From XYA12-FULL-58-9 sp001798605 (GTDB lineage Bacteria; Myxococcota; XYA12-FULL-58-9): a stretch of 9,952 nucleotides of DNA. Made by a program: the position numbers and the translations under genes. The stretch's first letter is position 1. Every line of letters starts with the position of its first letter. Below the pieces are notes generated by a model. It did not search any database. It saw nothing but the letters and a program-made list of their open reading frames with translations, and had not been told where the DNA came from. Positions 1-6,772 of the stretch are shown piece after piece. The DNA lies in NCBI GenBank assembly GCA_036736205.1, contig DAINMX010000240.1:1-9952 (forward strand). The letters run 5' to 3'.

Positions 1-64
1 AAGGCATAACGCGCACGCGTCGACAACTTCATCCGACTACCTCGAGGCACGAGCCCTAATCCCC

Positions 65-92
65 TTGAGATCTCGATTGCCCGCATTATAGT
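65..92 (+). promoter_or_regulatory. Putative sigma70-type promoter for the kinase-led gene cluster
   Basis: TTGAGA at 65-70 (5 of 6 matches to TTGACA) is followed after 16 bases by TATAGT at 87-92 (5 of 6 matches to TATAAT). Transcription would start near 99, giving a leader of about 210 bases before the kinase start at 311. The -10 hexamer lies inside the first copy of a 23-bp tandem repeat, so a second identical hexamer occurs at 110-115 without a good -35 partner. This is a consensus match by eye only. Confidence 0.45.
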
Positions 93-120
93 GGCGTGAT
101 TGCCCGCATTATAGTGGCGT
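75..120 (+). repeat. Perfect tandem duplication, 2 x 23 bp
   Basis: Two identical 23-bp units occupy 75-97 and 98-120. Each starts GATTGCCCGCA and ends TATAGTGGCGT. The sequence diverges immediately on both sides, so this is a simple two-copy tandem duplication. It covers the predicted -10 hexamer of the upstream promoter. Confidence 0.95.
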
Positions 121-298
121 GGTTGAGCTCCGGCAACGACGTTCTCGACTCCAACTGGTGTGTCAGTCCCTACACATCCACTCCTGACAAGAGCAGCATC
201 CGCAGCAACAGTGGCAAAGCATCTGGGGCATGGTTGTTCGTTCTGTCAATGCTGTGTATAGCCAGAAGTCTGTAACGAACGGCGCTGCCGCTTTCTGC

Positions 299-303
299 AG
301 GAG
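299..303 (+). promoter_or_regulatory. Strong ribosome binding site that fixes the kinase start
   Basis: AGGAG at 299-303 lies 7 bases before the ATG at 311. The reading frame is open further up to an ATG at 230, but that codon has no comparable Shine-Dalgarno. The extra 27 residues it would add also lie outside the TGS domain fold, so 311 is the better start. Confidence 0.75.
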
Positions 304-310
304 TTCATCG

Positions 311-2002
311 ATGCCTATCGCGGAGCGAGGCACGGTCAACATCACCGTGCTCGAGCAAACCAAGTCTGTGCCTTCAGGCACCACCGTCGCCGAATGTCTT
401 CCAGGACTGCGGGATCCAAAGGGATACCCCTATCTGGGTGCAATCGCCAACAACCGGCTCGTAAGTCTCGATGCACCGTTGTCGACAGATACGCAACTCA
501 CACCGGTGATCGTGCGACATCCCGCTGGCGCGTCCATCTATCGCCGTTGCTCCACTTACCTGTTGTTTGCCGCCTTCGCAGAGCTCTACCCCGATCGCAA
601 GTTGCAGATTGGCCAATCGATGGGGAACGGCTATCACTTCCGCGTCAACGGCAATGGCAATGGCAAAGACGGCAAGCATGAACCGATCGACCTGCAAAAA
701 GTCACCGCGAGGATGCGCCGCTTCGTCGACGAGAAGGCACCGTTCGAGCATCAAGTATTGCCCATAGAGCTCGCTGAGGATCTCTTTGCCGAAAAGGGCA
801 GACAGGACAAGGTCCGCCTCCTGCGGGTTTGGCCCTCTGGCCTGGTTCATGTCGTCTCCCTCGGCGAGTTCACCGACATCGACCACGGCCCAGTCCCCCT
901 CGATGCCAGCGCTATCGACGACTTCGAGCTCATCGCCAAAGAGCCAGGGTTCATCCTGCATTTTTCGTCACTGCGCTCACCGGTCTGGCGAGGAGAGCCG
1001 TGGACCGCAAGCGAAAAGCTGTTTGAGACCTACAACGAGACTCGCGTATGGAACGAAATCCTCGGGGTCGACACGGTCGGCGATCTCAACGAGCTCTGCC
1101 TCAACGGTGGCGTCCTCGACATCATTCGCATCACCGAAGGTTTCCACGAAAAGAAGATTGCCCGCATCGCCGACATGATCTCGGAACGGCCAGACGTTCG
1201 CCTCGTGCTCATCGCGGGACCATCCTCTTCAGGAAAAACCACCTTCTCGAAACGACTCGCCATCCAGATGCGCGTCAATGGCATACGCCCAAAGACGGTT
1301 TCTCTCGACAACTACTATGTCGACCGAGAACAGACACCGCGTCACCCTGACGGCACCTTCGACTTCGAAGCAGTCGAGGCCATCGATCTGGCGCTGTTTA
1401 ATGAGCAGCTCGCAGCGTTGCTCGATGGACAGGAGATCAAGACACCCAAATTCGATTTCAACACCGGCTTGCGAACGGGGCCTGAGAAATGGCAGCCGAT
1501 GCGCCTCGACGAAGGCGAAGTGTTGATGATCGAGGGCATCCACGGGCTCAACGATCGGCTCACCGAGTCGATCCCCTCGAACAAAAAATTTCGCATTTTT
1601 GTATCAGCTCTCACCCAGCTCGTCCTCGACAGTGCCAACCGCATCCCGACCTCAGACGCACGATTGATTCGTCGCATCGTTCGAGACCGGAGATATCGTG
1701 GCTATTCCGCTGCCGAAACCATCGCCTCGTGGGCGTCGGTTCGACGGGGTGAACGCCGCAATATTTTCCCATTCCAGGATCACTCAGATGTGATGTTCAA
1801 CAGCGCGTTGGTCTATGAGCCCGCCGTGCTCAAAGTGCTCGCGGATCGCTACCTGTTGGAGGTTCCGCGAGATCACCCGTCCGCTGTGACGGCCCATTCG
1901 CTGCGGAAGTTCTTGCAGTTGTTCGTGCCAATCTTCATCGACGACGTTCCGCGCGGCTCGATCCTTCGTGAGTTCATCGGCGGGTCGTTCTTCCATTATT
2001 AG
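311..2002 (+). CDS. TGS-domain nucleoside kinase (uridine kinase/phosphoribulokinase family)
   Basis: This 563-residue cytosolic protein probably phosphorylates a nucleoside such as uridine, using ATP or GTP for pyrimidine salvage. Residues about 1-66 form a TGS domain. Residues about 70-240 resemble the second additional domain of threonyl-tRNA synthetase, with a GxSIYRRCSTYLL segment (residues 73-85). The C-terminal half is the kinase: Walker A GPSSSGKT at 303-310, LDNYYVD at 332-338 (the substrate-side motif of uridine kinases), EGIHGLND from 408 (Walker B region), and an arginine-rich RRIVRDRRYRGY lid segment. The length and domain order match the bacterial TGS-kinase family. The synthetase-like domain lacks the HxxxH metal site used in tRNA editing, so it is unlikely to edit. 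The next gene starts 22 bases downstream, suggesting co-transcription, though no functional link to that gene is obvious. The kinase fold is clear; the exact substrate is inferred. Confidence 0.9.
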   Translation: MPIAERGTVNITVLEQTKSVPSGTTVAECLPGLRDPKGYPYLGAIANNRLVSLDAPLSTDTQLTPVIVRHPAGASIYRRCSTYLLFAAFAELYPDRKLQIGQSMGNGYHFRVNGNGNGKDGKHEPIDLQKVTARMRRFVDEKAPFEHQVLPIELAEDLFAEKGRQDKVRLLRVWPSGLVHVVSLGEFTDIDHGPVPLDASAIDDFELIAKEPGFILHFSSLRSPVWRGEPWTASEKLFETYNETRVWNEILGVDTVGDLNELCLNGGVLDIIRITEGFHEKKIARIADMISERPDVRLVLIAGPSSSGKTTFSKRLAIQMRVNGIRPKTVSLDNYYVDREQTPRHPDGTFDFEAVEAIDLALFNEQLAALLDGQEIKTPKFDFNTGLRTGPEKWQPMRLDEGEVLMIEGIHGLNDRLTESIPSNKKFRIFVSALTQLVLDSANRIPTSDARLIRRIVRDRRYRGYSAAETIASWASVRRGERRNIFPFQDHSDVMFNSALVYEPAVLKVLADRYLLEVPRDHPSAVTAHSLRKFLQLFVPIFIDDVPRGSILREFIGGSFFHY

Positions 2003-2024
2003 CCGCCGCGAAACCGAGGAGTGC

Positions 2025-4118
2025 ATGCAACAGTCCACAATGACCGCCAAGACAGGTTGGCGGGCAAAGGCATCAAGATTCTGCCTTACAACAGTCGTGC
2101 TCGCCGCTGGTTGCGATGACGACACAGTCGAGAACCGTTACACCTACCCGGCAGTAGCCAACACGCCCCCCGTCGCCCAACTCCTGGCAACTCCGTTGTC
2201 CGGTCGGGCACCCTTGCGCGTCTATCTCAACGCCATGGGCTCCACCGACCCCGACCAGGACAGCGCAACCTTGAAGGTACGGTGGGATTTCGAGGGTGAC
2301 CTCACCTGGGACACCGAGCTCAACTCTGCCAATCAGCTTTACGAAACAACCTATACGACGCCGGGCAACTACTCGGTGCGTGTCGAGGTCGCCGATCGAA
2401 AAGGCGCTCGCACCACCGGCACATTGGCCGAGCCTATCCGGGTTCTGGACGCCAACACGCCCCTGGCCGATCTCTCAGTAGATTCAAACCGAGATGGTGC
2501 CATCACTGCAATGGATGATGAGGGTGAAGAATCGTGGTCATCCACCAAGGGTGCCGTGGTACTGGTCAACTGGGATGATGACGATGGTGACGGCGACAAG
2601 GACAACAGTGACACCGCAATCAATGGGAACCGAGATGTCGACGATTTGACCCACCTCATCGTTCGGCGGATCGCCGCCCTCGATTCGAACCACACAGTGA
2701 CCCTCGAGGTCGGCCCATCCTCCGCGAGGCCCAACCTCCGGATCTTCAATGATGCGGGTGCCGTCGTCGTTGCGCCGGGCATTGGCAGCGGCACCCTCAG
2801 CAACCTGTCCTTGTCAACAGACGCGAGTTTCTACGTGGAGGGGGTCGGCGGTCGTTCAGAATCCTGGGAGGGGCAGATCACCTTGACCCTCCGCATCGCC
2901 GACGCCTCCGTCACGGTCTCCGAAGATGTGGTCGCCATGCGAATCGCCCCGGTGATCTTCCCAGACAACGCCCAACCTTCGACGGCCATCGACATCATGC
3001 GCATCCAAAGATTCGCAAACGGCCCCAATGGTCCTTTTTATGATGCGACCGTTGCAAACTTGCCGAGCGGCGTCGCCCTGCGCGTCGCCAACGAAGACAC
3101 TTACGATGCGGACCGGTGGATTCAGGACAACATGCAAGCGGGATATCAGGCTGCGCCCTCACCCACTGGGATGCGCATCCTGCCGACGTATCTGCAGACT
3201 GAACGATCCTTTGGCGAGGGCTTTCCCGCGGGGCTCGAGAGTTATCTCCCCGATATGCTCGGCCCAGATTTTGCGTTCAACTACCCCTGCGCCGAAGGTT
3301 GTTACGGCACCTCACTCGACTATGGTGGCAACATAGAAGTTGCACCGACACACACCGGCTACCCCCTCGGCAGACTGGTCATCGGCGGCGGCGATCAGGG
3401 CACGCTCTTCGGCACGGAATCCTGGCACTACCACATGGATGAGACACAACGCAGTTGGCTGAATGCACAGGGTGTGCAAGCCCCGGCGTTGGAAGTGTCG
3501 AGCGAATGGCTGGCGGTTGGCCACATCGACGAATTCTTTCTTTTTGTTCCCGACTATCGTGAAGGGGCGGAGCGCCCGTGGAAGATCATCATCGCGAGCA
3601 CCACCCTCGCACTGCAAGCTCTGCAGACAGTCTACGATGCTGGTCAGGGTCAATTGCCAGTGTTCGATGGGCGCGAAACGGAAACCACGGTTGCGCATAT
3701 TCTCGCCAACTCGGATCTGATGACCTACAACCAACTGGCGCAAGCTCGCATCGACGCGCAACGGGTGAAGCTCAGCGATGCCCTGGGCCTAACGGCCATT
3801 GACTTCATCGACGTCCCTGTCATCTACGAGGAATTTGTCGACTACGACTACGGAGGCACCGAGTTGGGCGTCGCCTACAATCCGGGGATCACAAACCTGT
3901 TGGTGGTCGACGATGTCTTCTTTGTTCCTGACCCCGAGGGTCCGCGGCCGGGCGGAAACGACGTGTGGCAAGCGCAAACAACCGCGGCGCTCGCCCCCTT
4001 GGGTGTCGACATCGTCTTTGTCGACGTTTTCGACAGCTATCACCTGCTCATGGGCGAAGCCCACTGCGGCACCAACGTTCAAGGCAACGCTTACGACACA
4101 CCATGGTGGCAATTATGA
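2025..4118 (+). CDS. Secreted lipoprotein: PKD domain plus vertebrate-type protein-arginine deiminase
   Basis: This 697-residue protein is predicted to convert peptidyl-arginine to citrulline. A basic N-terminus and hydrophobic stretch lead to a lipobox, VVLAAGC, with lipidated Cys30, so it should be envelope-anchored. Residues about 42-135 look like a PKD beta-sandwich (WDFEGD ... YTTPGNYSVRVEV). Residues about 140-340 match the PAD middle domain, with acidic putative calcium loops (DSNRDG, NWDDDDGDGDKDN). The catalytic domain follows, with DRWIQD (Asp368), GPDFAF, GGNIEVAP, VGHIDEF (His500, Asp502) and HCGTN (Cys681). These correspond to the human PAD4 residues Asp350, His471, Asp473 and Cys645 as I recall them. 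The start at 2025 follows GAGGAG at 2016-2021 with short spacing. An upstream in-frame ATG at 1968 lies inside the kinase gene and would bury the signal peptide. The protein is unrelated in layout to the Porphyromonas deiminase. The family assignment is firm; the biological substrate is unknown. Confidence 0.9.
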   Translation: MQQSTMTAKTGWRAKASRFCLTTVVLAAGCDDDTVENRYTYPAVANTPPVAQLLATPLSGRAPLRVYLNAMGSTDPDQDSATLKVRWDFEGDLTWDTELNSANQLYETTYTTPGNYSVRVEVADRKGARTTGTLAEPIRVLDANTPLADLSVDSNRDGAITAMDDEGEESWSSTKGAVVLVNWDDDDGDGDKDNSDTAINGNRDVDDLTHLIVRRIAALDSNHTVTLEVGPSSARPNLRIFNDAGAVVVAPGIGSGTLSNLSLSTDASFYVEGVGGRSESWEGQITLTLRIADASVTVSEDVVAMRIAPVIFPDNAQPSTAIDIMRIQRFANGPNGPFYDATVANLPSGVALRVANEDTYDADRWIQDNMQAGYQAAPSPTGMRILPTYLQTERSFGEGFPAGLESYLPDMLGPDFAFNYPCAEGCYGTSLDYGGNIEVAPTHTGYPLGRLVIGGGDQGTLFGTESWHYHMDETQRSWLNAQGVQAPALEVSSEWLAVGHIDEFFLFVPDYREGAERPWKIIIASTTLALQALQTVYDAGQGQLPVFDGRETETTVAHILANSDLMTYNQLAQARIDAQRVKLSDALGLTAIDFIDVPVIYEEFVDYDYGGTELGVAYNPGITNLLVVDDVFFVPDPEGPRPGGNDVWQAQTTAALAPLGVDIVFVDVFDSYHLLMGEAHCGTNVQGNAYDTPWWQL

Positions 4119-5191
4119 TTCTCCGGCCATTGCGCGTTCTCCCGTTGCTCTTGTTCGGTCACACCGTCCTGGCCAACAACACCACAGCAGAAATCGACGG
4201 CCTCCTCAACACCATGGCGGCGTCCGACGGCGATGTGTATCTGCGTGCCCGGAACGCCCTGGTCGACCTCGACAGTGCCATACTGAAGGCGCGGGTCGCT
4301 CAGTCCAAGTGGAACGCCGAAACGTGGGACGTCGATGTTGCCGCTGCAACGGCCTACGCGTGGCAACAAGAACGACCGTTGTGCCAACGGGCCTACAAAC
4401 TGACTGGTCTCTCACCGGCGATCTACTCACGCAATCGCCGAGGGGTGCCTGAGGTCGGTCGCGAGCTCCAAAGGCTCGGCGACGTGGCACCCGTGCTCGC
4501 GGAGATCTACACCCGCAAGGTGGCCTATCCGTTCGCTGAGACGCATGCCTACCCGCGACACTTGGATCCTGAGCAACAACGCGCAAAAGAAACCGCTGCC
4601 CTGCGCATCGGCATTCTGTTTGCCCTCGGCCGCAGCCAACATCCCCTCGGGCCCCTGTTGTTCACCCGCGTCATGATCGACCAAACCACCTTCGAGCCAG
4701 AGCGCCGTGCCGCCGCCATTGCCCTCGGTGAAACGGCGAATATCGCCCCGCTCTCACCGCTGCCGCAACTGACAGCGTTGGCCCGTGATCAAGGCGCGTC
4801 GGCGTGGTTGCGTGGAGGCGCGGTCATTGGTGTCGCCAAGGCAGGCCGGCAGAACCCCGAAGAGAGCCTCCGCGAGCTAACCACACTCTTGGGACAATCA
4901 GATCTGCAGCGATCGGTCATCTCCGGCCTGGCCATTCTCGGTGCCTCCTCCGGCAACGGCTCCGAAAAGCTGCGTTCGCAGATATCAAGCCTGTTGATCA
5001 CCCTCCTTACCGGCGACCTCGGCCCCCAACACGGCGCAGCTGTCGCCGAGGCCATCGTCGTCGTCGGCCATGATAGCGCCACGGCCGCCCTCGCAGAGCT
5101 CGCCAACGACCCGTTGATCCCAACACCGGTCCGGGAGAGGGTCCATGATGCCCAGCGGATCCTGGAAATCTCCCTGTCCCGAAAGAAGTGA
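4115..5191 (+). CDS. Exported HEAT-like repeat protein
   Basis: This 358-residue protein starts with a Sec-type signal (MILRPLRVLPLLLFGHTVLA, likely cleaved after Ala20, before NN), so it should act in the periplasm or outside the cell. From about residue 165 it consists of paired amphipathic helices rich in Ala and Leu (RRAAAIALGETA, WLRGGAVIGVAKAG, LQRSVISGLAILGAS, HGAAVAEAIVVVG), typical of HEAT/armadillo-like solenoids that bind protein partners. No catalytic motif is seen. The chosen ATG overlaps the deiminase stop as ATGA and has GGTGG at 4105-4109 before it. An ATG at 4103 is possible but has no better ribosome site. The overlap implies translational coupling to the deiminase, so a partner or scaffold role for that enzyme is a reasonable guess. 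The C-terminus SRKK lies in the first unit of a tandem repeat. Repeat family and export are moderately secure; function is unknown. Confidence 0.75.
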   Translation: MILRPLRVLPLLLFGHTVLANNTTAEIDGLLNTMAASDGDVYLRARNALVDLDSAILKARVAQSKWNAETWDVDVAAATAYAWQQERPLCQRAYKLTGLSPAIYSRNRRGVPEVGRELQRLGDVAPVLAEIYTRKVAYPFAETHAYPRHLDPEQQRAKETAALRIGILFALGRSQHPLGPLLFTRVMIDQTTFEPERRAAAIALGETANIAPLSPLPQLTALARDQGASAWLRGGAVIGVAKAGRQNPEESLRELTTLLGQSDLQRSVISGLAILGASSGNGSEKLRSQISSLLITLLTGDLGPQHGAAVAEAIVVVGHDSATAALAELANDPLIPTPVRERVHDAQRILEISLSRKK

Positions 5192-5221
5192 TCCCGAAAG
5201 AAGTGATCCCGAAAGAAGTGA
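5177..5221 (+). repeat. Three-copy 15-bp tandem repeat containing in-frame stop codons
   Basis: TCCCGAAAGAAGTGA is repeated perfectly three times at 5177-5191, 5192-5206 and 5207-5221. The unit length is a multiple of three. The first copy encodes the SRKK end and TGA stop of the HEAT-like gene, and the other two copies repeat SRKK-stop in the same frame. In the frame of the next gene the units read as a stop-free PERSD repeat. Confidence 0.97.
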
Positions 5222-5258
5222 TCTTGGCGTCTCCGCGCAACTGACATATGTGCAACTC

Positions 5259-6347
5259 ATGTGCACACTCCAATACATTCGTTCCATTGCCACAGCCGTT
5301 GTCTTTTTTGCTGCCATCTCGATTGGCTGTGAGACTCTTGGCTCAAGCGGGGGCGGCCCAGGAGTAACCGGCAACCCGGGCGCGGCTGGCATCGATCGCC
5401 CCACCCTGAAGCTTGGCGAGTTTGACCTCGAGCCCAAGTCGGTGATTGACGGCGACACTCTGCGGATTCCTAGCCTTCCCAAGACCCTGCGCCTCATTGG
5501 TGTCGATACGGAAGAGACATTCAAGCTTGAGAGCGACGCCCGCGAGGCAGAGGCCGATTGGCCGGGTTATGTAGCCCGCCACCTGCAGAGCGGCAAACCG
5601 GAGAAGTTCGCCACCCCGATGGGAGAGAAAGCCAAGGCCTTTGCCCAAGACTTCTTTGCCGGCGCTAAATCTGTGCGCCTCGAGCGGGACCGCGAAAATC
5701 AAATACGTGACCGTTACGGCCGTTACCTTGTGTATGTCTTTGTCAAACACGACGGCAAGTGGCTAAACTACAACGTCGAGTGCGTCCGGGCGGGCATGTC
5801 GCCCTACTTCATGAAATACGGTTACTCAAACCGTTTCCACGTCGAGTTCGAGGCCGTCATGACCGAAGCTCGCGCAGCACACCGTGGCATCTGGAACAAA
5901 GACGAGCAGCGATATCCCGATTACGATGTTCGGCTAGACTGGTGGCGCGCTCGTGCCGAAATCGTCCGTGGCTTCGACAACGAAGCCGTGGGCAAGAGCC
6001 ATTTCATTGCCCTCAATGACTCGGACGCCCTGGAACGCTTGACCAAACACGTCGGCAAAGCGGTGGAGCTCCTTGGGGGCGTTGCCAAAATTGTGGACTA
6101 CGGCAACGGACCCATCCGGGTTTATCTCTCCCATCGCGACCGACAAGACTTCCCTCTGATCTTTTTCGACCGCGATTTGTTCCAAAGCCTCGACCTCGAA
6201 AGCTTCATCTCAGAGTCCGTGCGCGTGCGAGGCAAGGTCGAGATCTACAAACACCCGCGCAAGGGCGACGAGCAGCTACAAATCGTCATTAACTCAACCG
6301 ACCAGCTCTCCCTTCCACAGGCCTGGCCGCCCCCCACCGCGAAGTAG
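5259..6347 (+). CDS. Lipoprotein thermonuclease (SNase domain) with C-terminal OB-like domain
   Basis: This 362-residue protein is predicted to be an envelope-anchored nuclease cleaving DNA or RNA. The N-terminus has a hydrophobic stretch (TAVVFFAAISIGC) ending in a lipobox with Cys24, then a Gly/Pro-rich linker. The SNase domain spans about residues 55-235. It has VIDGDTLRI (Asp64, Asp66), LRLIGVDTEE (Arg78, Asp83, Glu86) and RDRYGRYLVY (Arg155). These match the calcium-binding and catalytic residues of staphylococcal nuclease (Asp19, Asp21, Arg35, Asp40, Glu43, Arg87). Residues about 243-358 (VRVRGKVEIYKHPR ... LQIVINS) look like an OB fold that could bind nucleic acid. The frame is open back to an ATG at 5145, through the PERSD repeat, but that start would bury the signal peptide. 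GTG 5250 is another option, and no start has a strong Shine-Dalgarno. The gene lies 67 bases after the HEAT-like gene, same strand, and is probably in the same transcript. Confidence 0.85.
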   Translation: MCTLQYIRSIATAVVFFAAISIGCETLGSSGGGPGVTGNPGAAGIDRPTLKLGEFDLEPKSVIDGDTLRIPSLPKTLRLIGVDTEETFKLESDAREAEADWPGYVARHLQSGKPEKFATPMGEKAKAFAQDFFAGAKSVRLERDRENQIRDRYGRYLVYVFVKHDGKWLNYNVECVRAGMSPYFMKYGYSNRFHVEFEAVMTEARAAHRGIWNKDEQRYPDYDVRLDWWRARAEIVRGFDNEAVGKSHFIALNDSDALERLTKHVGKAVELLGGVAKIVDYGNGPIRVYLSHRDRQDFPLIFFDRDLFQSLDLESFISESVRVRGKVEIYKHPRKGDEQLQIVINSTDQLSLPQAWPPPTAK

Positions 6348-6516
6348 TCCACCCTCGTCCCTGCGCGTGTGACCGCCGTTCAATCGCAAGCGTAGCCGGC
6401 CGCCTCATGGAGCAGAATGCAGGACGTCGGCGGCTATCCGCATTTACCAGTGACTGACAAGGATAGTGGCGTATGCCTTTGCCAAAGTGTTATTGTTGAA
6501 GGGCATGCAGGAAAAG

Positions 6517-6762
6517 ATGCTCATCGATACGTCAGCTCAAGCGCAGGCAGTGATGATCGACCTCTACAGGCGCATGCCTGGTTGGCGCAAGCTTGAGCTC
6601 GTTGAGGATGCAAACCGAACTGCCCGCCAGCTGGCGTTTTGCGGCCTGCGTTCCCGCCATCCGGGGGAGTCCTTGGAGAGATTGCGGCGAAGGCTCGCAG
6701 GACTCGTTCTCGGCGAAGAGCTCGCCGAGAAGGTTTATGGCCCCCTCGACGCGGTGACGTGA
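6517..6762 (+). CDS. Small helical protein paired with a nucleotidyltransferase
   Basis: This 81-residue protein is mostly charged helix: TSAQAQAVMIDLYRRMPGW, LELVEDANRTARQLAFCGLR, then SLERLRRRLAGLVLGEELAE and a VYGPL end. It has no signal peptide or membrane segment. I recognise the general pattern of a small protein beginning near a DTSxxAQ motif directly upstream of a nucleotidyltransferase, but I know no assigned function. There is no HEPN Rx4-6H motif, so it is not an obvious HEPN toxin. The start at ATG 6517 follows AGGAA at 6509-6513 and matches where I would expect conserved sequence to begin. GTG 6466 and ATG 6505 are alternatives giving longer forms. It ends 10 bases before the nucleotidyltransferase, so the two are almost certainly co-transcribed, as in toxin-antitoxin pairs. 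Confidence 0.7.
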   Translation: MLIDTSAQAQAVMIDLYRRMPGWRKLELVEDANRTARQLAFCGLRSRHPGESLERLRRRLAGLVLGEELAEKVYGPLDAVT

Positions 6763-6772
6763 GCCCAACCAC

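Larger units (their letters stand above)
1..310. other. Upstream non-coding leader of the kinase gene
   Basis: No convincing gene is seen in these 310 bases. The stretch holds the promoter and tandem duplication described separately, then about 190 bases of leader with no recognisable riboswitch, attenuator or leader peptide. A weak 6-bp inverted repeat (TGTCAG at 161-166, CTGACA at 184-189) with a 17-base loop may be chance. Bases 1-60 could be the tail of an intergenic region belonging to an upstream gene outside the window. Confidence 0.5.

Noticed and set aside
374..961. 195-residue open frame on the minus strand
   Set aside because: It lies entirely opposite the well-supported kinase gene and shows no domain, so it is a GC-rich shadow frame.
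1968..2024. Longer start for the deiminase at ATG 1968, inside the kinase gene
   Set aside because: It would place 19 extra polar residues before the lipoprotein signal and has no ribosome site. ATG 2025 follows GAGGAG.
5145..5258. Longer start for the nuclease at ATG 5145, adding the PERSD repeats
   Set aside because: The added 38 residues are repeat-derived and would bury the signal peptide. The overlap with the end of the HEAT-like gene would be 47 bases.
6399..6434. GCCGCC/GGCGGC inverted repeat after the nuclease gene
   Set aside because: It is a 6-bp stem with a 24-base loop and no T tract, so it is not a credible intrinsic terminator.
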